Assembly: GCA_902613805.1 (NCBI GenBank)
Contig: CACMIV010000002.1
Coordinates: 372,001 to 436,000, forward strand
Origin: an uncultured Pelagibacteraceae bacterium
GTDB lineage: Bacteria > Pseudomonadota > Alphaproteobacteria > Pelagibacterales > AG-422-B15
Direction: 5' to 3'
DNA length: 64,000 nucleotides
A model generated the notes under the pieces. That model did no database searches. It worked only from the letters and a program-made list of their open reading frames with translations, and was not told where the DNA came from. Shown here piece after piece: positions 59,094 through 64,000 of this stretch (its first letter is position 1; each line of letters begins with the position of its first letter). The position numbers and the translations under genes are program-made.

Positions 59094-59827
59094 TAGATCT
59101 CATCAATACCATAATTTATTTTTCCATCTAAAACTTTTAGGGCTGCTCTTCCTTGAATTCTTAAATCTATTTCAATAATATTACTTTCCATTACTTCTTG
59201 CTCCTCAAAAAGCTGTTTTAAATTTTTTAACGATTGTTGAATGTTTTCATCTGGTAATTTTACAAGTAATTTATTGTTTAATTTTAGATCCCACCTTCTT
59301 TTTTCAATAAATTCAACTTCTTCCAGAGTTTGTGTTAAATTTGGAAACGCAATACTTATATCCCTAATCAATTGCTCGAGTAATTCTGGCGAATTCTCGC
59401 CCCTAACAAATAAGAGGTCATCTTCATAATTGTTTAAGTTAATTTCAGTAATAATTGAACCATCAAGATCTATAAGAAAAGATTTTCCTTCTTGAAAGTA
59501 TATTGCATATGGATCGTTCTCAGTTACATTTATTTTTAAAGTTGATGGTAAAACTTTTTTTATAGACGCCCGCTTTACCCATTCACTTGACTCTACAATT
59601 TCCTTGATGGAATTAAAATTTAAGCCAATAAGATTACCTTTAAATTCAGTCACATTATTTTCAATCTCAGATATATTTGATTTTTCAGAACCTTCTATAA
59701 TTACATTCTTAATTTGAAATGAATTATTTAGTAAAATTGGAAATTTTAAAAATACAAATATTGCAAAAAGAGAAATGAATATTAAAGAAAAGGAAACAAT
59801 ATTTATTATTTTAATTTTGCGTTGCAT
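59093..59827 (-). CDS. ftsQ: Cell division protein FtsQ
   Basis: A 244-residue bitopic divisome protein with one transmembrane helix (about residues 9-29), a POTRA domain (FQIKNVIIEGSEKSNISEIENNV, then WVKRASIKKVLPSTLKINVTENDPYAIY) and the beta domain (KRRWDLKLNNKLLVKLPDE). It links early and late divisome proteins. It overlaps ddl by 17 bases and ftsA by one. Identity rests on domain order and context, since FtsQ sequences are poorly conserved. Confidence 0.92.
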   Translation of the reverse strand: MQRKIKIINIVSFSLIFISLFAIFVFLKFPILLNNSFQIKNVIIEGSEKSNISEIENNVTEFKGNLIGLNFNSIKEIVESSEWVKRASIKKVLPSTLKINVTENDPYAIYFQEGKSFLIDLDGSIITEINLNNYEDDLLFVRGENSPELLEQLIRDISIAFPNLTQTLEEVEFIEKRRWDLKLNNKLLVKLPDENIQQSLKNLKQLFEEQEVMESNIIEIDLRIQGRAALKVLDGKINYGIDEI

Positions 59828-60719
59828 CTAATAGGATCCAATTAATAAGATTATCAAAGTTTATACCTTTATAATTTGCAATTTCAGGGACTAATGAAGT
59901 TGGTGTCATGCCGGGTTGAGTATTAAGCTCTAATATATAAAATTTTTTTGTCACTTTATCTAATATAAATTCGGTTCGGCTGATTCCCTTACAACCAAAT
60001 AATTTATGAGCATCTAAACCTAAACCTTCAACTTTTTTAATCAGGTCGCTCTCTAATCTTGGTGGAATTATATGTTTTGTTTTCCCTGCATCAAAGTACT
60101 TTGACTCGTAATCATAGAATTCGTTTTTTGGATCAATTTCAATAGAACCAGTTTTATTTGTTCCTATAACTGCAACATTTATCTCAGGGCCCTCTATAAA
60201 TTGCTGAAGCAATAATTCATTTCGAAATTTATTCTCAGACAAGTATTTATTTAATTCCTCATGGTTTCTAATAATTCTAACTCCAACACTAGATCCTTCA
60301 TTTCTAGGTTTTAAGACATAGGGAAAATCAAATATATTTTGATCTTTCACTTCCTCTATCTTCATCAATTTCGTTAAAGGATGATTGAACCCATTTTCAA
60401 TAAATAGTTCAGCAGATTTGTATTTATCCATTGCTAATTTGGATGACTCAATTCCAGAATGAGTGTAAGGCACTCCATATTTTTCAAGTATTTCTTGAAC
60501 ACTTCCGTCTTCTCCCCATGTTCCGTGTAATCCATTGAATACTATGTCAGGTTTATGCAGTTCAAGGTCAGCTAACAGATTCTCATTTGCATCAATTTCT
60601 ACAATATTGTAGCCCATATTTTTAAGAGATTTGCTTATTTCTTTTGAGGTGATAATGCTTATTTCTCTTTCTGCAGAAATGCCTCCATACAAAAGCATTA
60701 TTTTTTTGTCTTTATTCAT
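59811..60719 (-). CDS. ddl: D-alanine--D-alanine ligase
   Basis: A 302-residue ATP-grasp enzyme making the D-Ala-D-Ala dipeptide for UDP-MurNAc-pentapeptide. The N-terminal LLYGGISAEREISIITSKEI, VFNGLHGTWGEDGSVQEILE, PYVLKPRNEGSSVGV and the C-terminal FYILELNTQPGMTPTSLVPE are diagnostic. It lies between murB (4-base overlap) and ftsQ in the dcw cluster. Confidence 0.97.
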   Translation of the reverse strand: MNKDKKIMLLYGGISAEREISIITSKEISKSLKNMGYNIVEIDANENLLADLELHKPDIVFNGLHGTWGEDGSVQEILEKYGVPYTHSGIESSKLAMDKYKSAELFIENGFNHPLTKLMKIEEVKDQNIFDFPYVLKPRNEGSSVGVRIIRNHEELNKYLSENKFRNELLLQQFIEGPEINVAVIGTNKTGSIEIDPKNEFYDYESKYFDAGKTKHIIPPRLESDLIKKVEGLGLDAHKLFGCKGISRTEFILDKVTKKFYILELNTQPGMTPTSLVPEIANYKGINFDNLINWILLDATQN

Positions 60720-61639
60720 CTTTCACCAAATATCTTTATTTCCCAGTTTAGGCTTATTCCCAATTTTTTCTTTACATCAGACCTAACATATTCTCCGAAG
60801 TCTTCGATAAGGTTTGCTGATTTAGTTTGATTATTAACTATGAAGTTTGAATGCTTAGAAGAGAAACATATTCCTTGAAGCACAAAATTTTTAAGACCAG
60901 CTTCTTCAATAATTTCCCATGCTTTTTTATCAGTCTGATCTTTTGGATTTTTAAATGTACTTCCTGCTGTTTTAATTTGCTGAGGTTGAGCTTTTTTTCT
61001 GTGATCATCAACTTCTTTCATTTTTAGGGAAATTGCATTTTTGCTTGCATTTTTTTTTTGCATATATACATCGCAGATAATCATATCTTGAGGTATATTA
61101 CTTTCCCTATAAGAAAATAATTCCTTCGAATTACGTATTTCTGAGACTTGCCCCCTATAATCAACACACTTTGCTTTAATAAAAACATCTTTTGTTTCAG
61201 AATTATAACAACCGGCGTTCATACGAACTGCGCCACCAAGTGTTCCCGGAATTCCAAAATAAAACTCCATTCCGCCTATTTTATTTTTCTGACAATAATT
61301 CGATAATACTCTATCGTAGGTTGCAGCTCCAACTTCAATACAATCATTATGTAATTTAATTTGACTAAATTCTTTTCCTAATTTTATTACAAGGCCAAAT
61401 ATTCCACCATCTCTTATAATGATATTCGATCCAGCTCCAATCACCGTTACTGGTAATTTATCTCTATTGATTTCTAAAACTTTTGCTAATTCTTCAAAAT
61501 TTGGTGGCATATAAAATATCTCAGCGTTGCCTGCTACCCCAAACCAAGTATATTTTGATAAATTATGATTTATTTGAATTTTTCCAATAACATTGTTTTT
61601 TTTACAATCTTCTAAAAATTCCCTTTGATTTTCATTCAT
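60716..61639 (-). CDS. murB: UDP-N-acetylenolpyruvoylglucosamine reductase
   Basis: A 307-residue FAD enzyme reducing enolpyruvyl-UDP-GlcNAc to UDP-MurNAc. FAD contacts are visible in VIGAGSNIIIRDGG and FGIPGTLGGAVRMNAGCY. The C-terminal proton donor and substrate loop are in AGSTFKNP with the catalytic Ser. The Tyr-loop-lacking type II architecture is implied by length. It overlaps murC by eight bases. Confidence 0.97.
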   Translation of the reverse strand: MNENQREFLEDCKKNNVIGKIQINHNLSKYTWFGVAGNAEIFYMPPNFEELAKVLEINRDKLPVTVIGAGSNIIIRDGGIFGLVIKLGKEFSQIKLHNDCIEVGAATYDRVLSNYCQKNKIGGMEFYFGIPGTLGGAVRMNAGCYNSETKDVFIKAKCVDYRGQVSEIRNSKELFSYRESNIPQDMIICDVYMQKKNASKNAISLKMKEVDDHRKKAQPQQIKTAGSTFKNPKDQTDKKAWEIIEEAGLKNFVLQGICFSSKHSNFIVNNQTKSANLIEDFGEYVRSDVKKKLGISLNWEIKIFGER

Positions 61640-63023
61640 AAATTTTCTTTAACTCTTTAGCAAAATTTTGAGCCCAATCTGTAACTGTCCCAGCCCCTAA
61701 AAATAAAAAGATTATTTTTGAACTATTCTTCTTTGTTAATTCATATAGTTGATCATTTTTAACAAAATATTCAGCTTTGACTTTAGAATTTTTTCCAATT
61801 TTACTAATAAATTTATTTAAATCGAAATTTTTTGGTTTTTTCTCACCCGCTCCATAAACATCCGAAACAAATACATATTCACTATTTTTAAAACACGTCG
61901 TGAATTTGCTTTTCAAATCTAAAACCCTTGAGAATCTATGAGGCTGGAAAATGGTTATAATTCTATTTTTTTTGTCTGCATCAACCAATCCTTTTAATAC
62001 ATTATTTATTTCAGTCGGATGATGGGCATAATCATCAACAACTCTTATGTTACTATTACTCCATAATTCAGTAAGTCTTCTTTGGACACCCTTAAAAGAA
62101 TTTAGAGACTTCTTAATTATATCTGGTTTTACATTTAATTGAAGACCAACTGCTACAGCAGCTAATGCATTATTTACATTATATGCTCCATGAAGTGGTA
62201 ACTTAATATTTTTAATAGTTTGGTTTTGCTCTTTCACAAAAACATCAAATATTGTTTCATTGGCTTTATGTCTTAATTTAATACATTTGATATCACTTTC
62301 TCTATGAAAACCGGTTCTAATAATTTTTGTGGTACTTATATTTGCAGCTAACTTACGTAGCTCATTATCATCTATACATATAACTGCGAAACCATAAAAA
62401 GGAACTTGTGTGATAAACCTTTTGAAATAGTTTTTTAGATTTTGAAAATTTAAATAGTAATCAAGATGTTCTTTATCAATATTAGTTACCACAGAAATTG
62501 AGGCTGGAAGTTTCACAAAAGTACCGTCAGATTCATCAGCTTCAACTACTAACCAATCACCTGATCCTAATTTTGTATTTGTTCCAAACTGATTTATTAT
62601 CCCGCCATTTATTACAGTGGGTTTCATTCTTGCCCCATTTAAAACTGCTGAAATTAGAGATGTCGTAGTAGTTTTCCCATGAGACCCAGATATAGCTATA
62701 GTTTTTTTTAGTTTTACAATTTGAGACAACATTTCAGCTCTTGAAATTGAAGGTATTTTAATTTTTTTGGAATATTCAAGCTCAATATTGTTTTTACTTA
62801 TTGCAGATGAATAAACAACTAAGCTTACATTTTTTAAATTTGACTGTTTATGTGAATTGAAAGTTTTTATTTTCTTTTTATTTAATCGAACAATGTTTGC
62901 GTTAATTTTTATGTCACTTCCTTGAACCTGATATCCCATTTCAGATAAAATTTCTGCGATTCCACTCATCCCAATTCCACCAACTCCTACAATATGTATT
63001 AATTTATTTTTATTTAATTTCAT
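61632..63023 (-). CDS. murC: UDP-N-acetylmuramate--L-alanine ligase
   Basis: A 463-residue Mur ligase. The N-terminal IHIVGVGGIGMSGIAEIL, the P-loop SGSHGKTTTTSLIS near residues 113-126, EADESDGTF and DDYAHHPTEI near 329-338 are all present. It adds L-Ala to UDP-MurNAc. It overlaps murG by four bases (ATGA) and murB by eight, in a fully coupled dcw run. Confidence 0.98.
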   Translation of the reverse strand: MKLNKNKLIHIVGVGGIGMSGIAEILSEMGYQVQGSDIKINANIVRLNKKKIKTFNSHKQSNLKNVSLVVYSSAISKNNIELEYSKKIKIPSISRAEMLSQIVKLKKTIAISGSHGKTTTTSLISAVLNGARMKPTVINGGIINQFGTNTKLGSGDWLVVEADESDGTFVKLPASISVVTNIDKEHLDYYLNFQNLKNYFKRFITQVPFYGFAVICIDDNELRKLAANISTTKIIRTGFHRESDIKCIKLRHKANETIFDVFVKEQNQTIKNIKLPLHGAYNVNNALAAVAVGLQLNVKPDIIKKSLNSFKGVQRRLTELWSNSNIRVVDDYAHHPTEINNVLKGLVDADKKNRIITIFQPHRFSRVLDLKSKFTTCFKNSEYVFVSDVYGAGEKKPKNFDLNKFISKIGKNSKVKAEYFVKNDQLYELTKKNSSKIIFLFLGAGTVTDWAQNFAKELKKIYE

Positions 63024-64000
63024 CGACTTGCTTCTATATGCTTAAAAATTCTTTCAACAGGATTGTTTATATACTCTTTTTTTAAAGTTTCTTTAATAGA
63101 CTCTCTTCTTTGCGGGCTGTTGATTATTTTATTGATCAGACTTGATAATAAGTGAGTATTTATATCTTTGTCCTTAATTATTTCAGCACAATTGAGGCTT
63201 TTAAGAACTGATGCATTATAATATTGATGGTTGTCGGCAGCATATGGATAAGGAATCAAAATTGAGGGAATTCCAAAGCAAATAATTTCATTTATAGTCG
63301 ATGAGCCAGCTCGTGAAATAATTAAATTTGTATTCTCTAAAATATCTGTGACATTGCTGAAGTATACATTTACATAGCACTCAATACTATTTTCTCTATA
63401 AAGTTTTTCTACTAAGTTTACATCTTCTTTCCTACATTGATGGTAAACAATAAATTCTTTCTTACATTCATTCTTAGATTTTATGATCGAATGAGCGATA
63501 TTATCTGAAAGGTTTTTTGCACCTTGGCTGCCACCAAGAATACATATTTTAAGCTGATTTTTTTTATTAGTTTCTTTGTTTTCTAAGTTTTTACTGCTCC
63601 TAGTTGGCAAACCAACTCTGAATGAATTTTTATTTTGTATTAGCTTTACACCATGCGTTTCGTTGAAAGTTGTAAAGATATTACCTACATATTTAAATAA
63701 TAATTTATTCGCTTTTCCAATAAATGCATTACCCTCATGAAGAAAAATTTTTTTTCTCATTATTAAACTAGCGAAAAGAACAGGTATTGTTAAAAATCCA
63801 CCAAAACCTAAAGTGTAATCGGGTTTGATTTTAAAATTGTATAACATTGATTGAATAAATAAGAACGGAGAATTTATAATATTTGCTAGTCTTGATTGAG
63901 AAGAAATAAGATTTCTAAGTATAATTACATTATTTGAGTCTATATTATCGAAATATTTCTGGCCTCTTTGATCGGTTAAAATAAAGCATTTAAAATTTTT
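63020..64000 (-). CDS. murG: UDP-N-acetylglucosamine--lipid II transferase MurG (partial, N-terminus beyond window)
   Basis: The reading frame is open from 63020 to the right edge, giving 327 residues rather than starting at the internal ATG at 63847. Upstream in-frame text includes FILTDQRGQKYFDN and LRNLISSQSR. The GT28 donor-domain signatures ICILGGSQGAKNLSDNIAHS, SRAGSSTINEI and PSILIPYPYAADNHQYYNA are intact, and PDYTLGFGGFLTIPVLFASL belongs to the acceptor domain. It transfers GlcNAc to lipid I on the inner membrane. Probably about 30-40 N-terminal residues are missing beyond the edge. Confidence 0.96.
   Translation of the reverse strand, partial: KNFKCFILTDQRGQKYFDNIDSNNVIILRNLISSQSRLANIINSPFLFIQSMLYNFKIKPDYTLGFGGFLTIPVLFASLIMRKKIFLHEGNAFIGKANKLLFKYVGNIFTTFNETHGVKLIQNKNSFRVGLPTRSSKNLENKETNKKNQLKICILGGSQGAKNLSDNIAHSIIKSKNECKKEFIVYHQCRKEDVNLVEKLYRENSIECYVNVYFSNVTDILENTNLIISRAGSSTINEIICFGIPSILIPYPYAADNHQYYNASVLKSLNCAEIIKDKDINTHLLSSLINKIINSPQRRESIKETLKKEYINNPVERIFKHIEASR

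Overview
The window is AT-rich, densely packed chromosomal DNA. Many neighbouring genes overlap by 1 to 17 bases, and several convergent pairs overlap at their stop codons. The circularly permuted two-piece tmRNA, ThyX instead of ThyA, the order hflK-hflC-degP-miaA-ilvI-ilvH-ilvC-leuA-mreBCD-mrdA-rodA, and the dgcN-dgcA pair all point to an alphaproteobacterium. The low G+C, tight packing and C1/DMSP-type genes suggest a marine, streamlined lineage (SAR11-like, HIMB59-like or AEGEAN-169-like). The exact clade cannot be settled from the sequence alone. LpxB and LpxC show an outer membrane with lipid A. No CRISPR array, transposase, rRNA operon or tRNA gene was recognised.

Left part (1-12.5 kb). 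A partial enolase-superfamily gene and msrA precede a one-carbon module. MetF and a GcvT/DmdA/LigM-type tetrahydrofolate-dependent demethylase lie on the minus strand. Formate-THF ligase and an acyl-CoA synthetase lie divergently on the plus strand. The metF 5' leader can fold into an H-type pseudoknot. Next comes a minus-strand redox/methyl-transfer operon (ferredoxin-NADP reductase, two SAM methyltransferases, a Baeyer-Villiger-type monooxygenase). A DUF1214/DUF1254 pair, a [2Fe-2S] ferredoxin and a candidate small RNA beside DnaA-box-like sequences follow.

Middle part (12.5-28.8 kb). This holds dgcN-dgcA (D-glutamate catabolism), rpmF, hisI, an ICMT-like methyltransferase, an MFS transporter and an operon of SDR, ArfA-like microprotein, nitroreductase and haloalkane dehalogenase. 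Then come recX, lpxB, a polar amino-acid ABC transporter lacking a local ATPase, a tandem pair of tiny paralogous membrane proteins, an aromatic-type FAD monooxygenase and a glycine amidinotransferase.

Right part (28.8-64 kb). This is mostly housekeeping: the rod-shape cluster (rodA, mrdA, mreD, mreC, mreB), leuA with a Leu-rich leader peptide and attenuator-like hairpin, ilvC/ilvH/ilvI, miaA, degP, hflC/hflK, mrp and thyX. The permuted ssrA gene is followed by a 2-kb cassette (sugar deacetylase plus formyltransferase) flanked by copies of the ssrA 3' flank. Then come fumC, an RHH protein, uvrD, an aminopeptidase P, and a dcw-type cluster (ligA, bamD, lpxC, ftsA, ftsQ, ddl, murB, murC, murG). 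In that cluster ftsZ is missing from its usual place between ftsA and lpxC, and FtsA has degenerate nucleotide-binding motifs.
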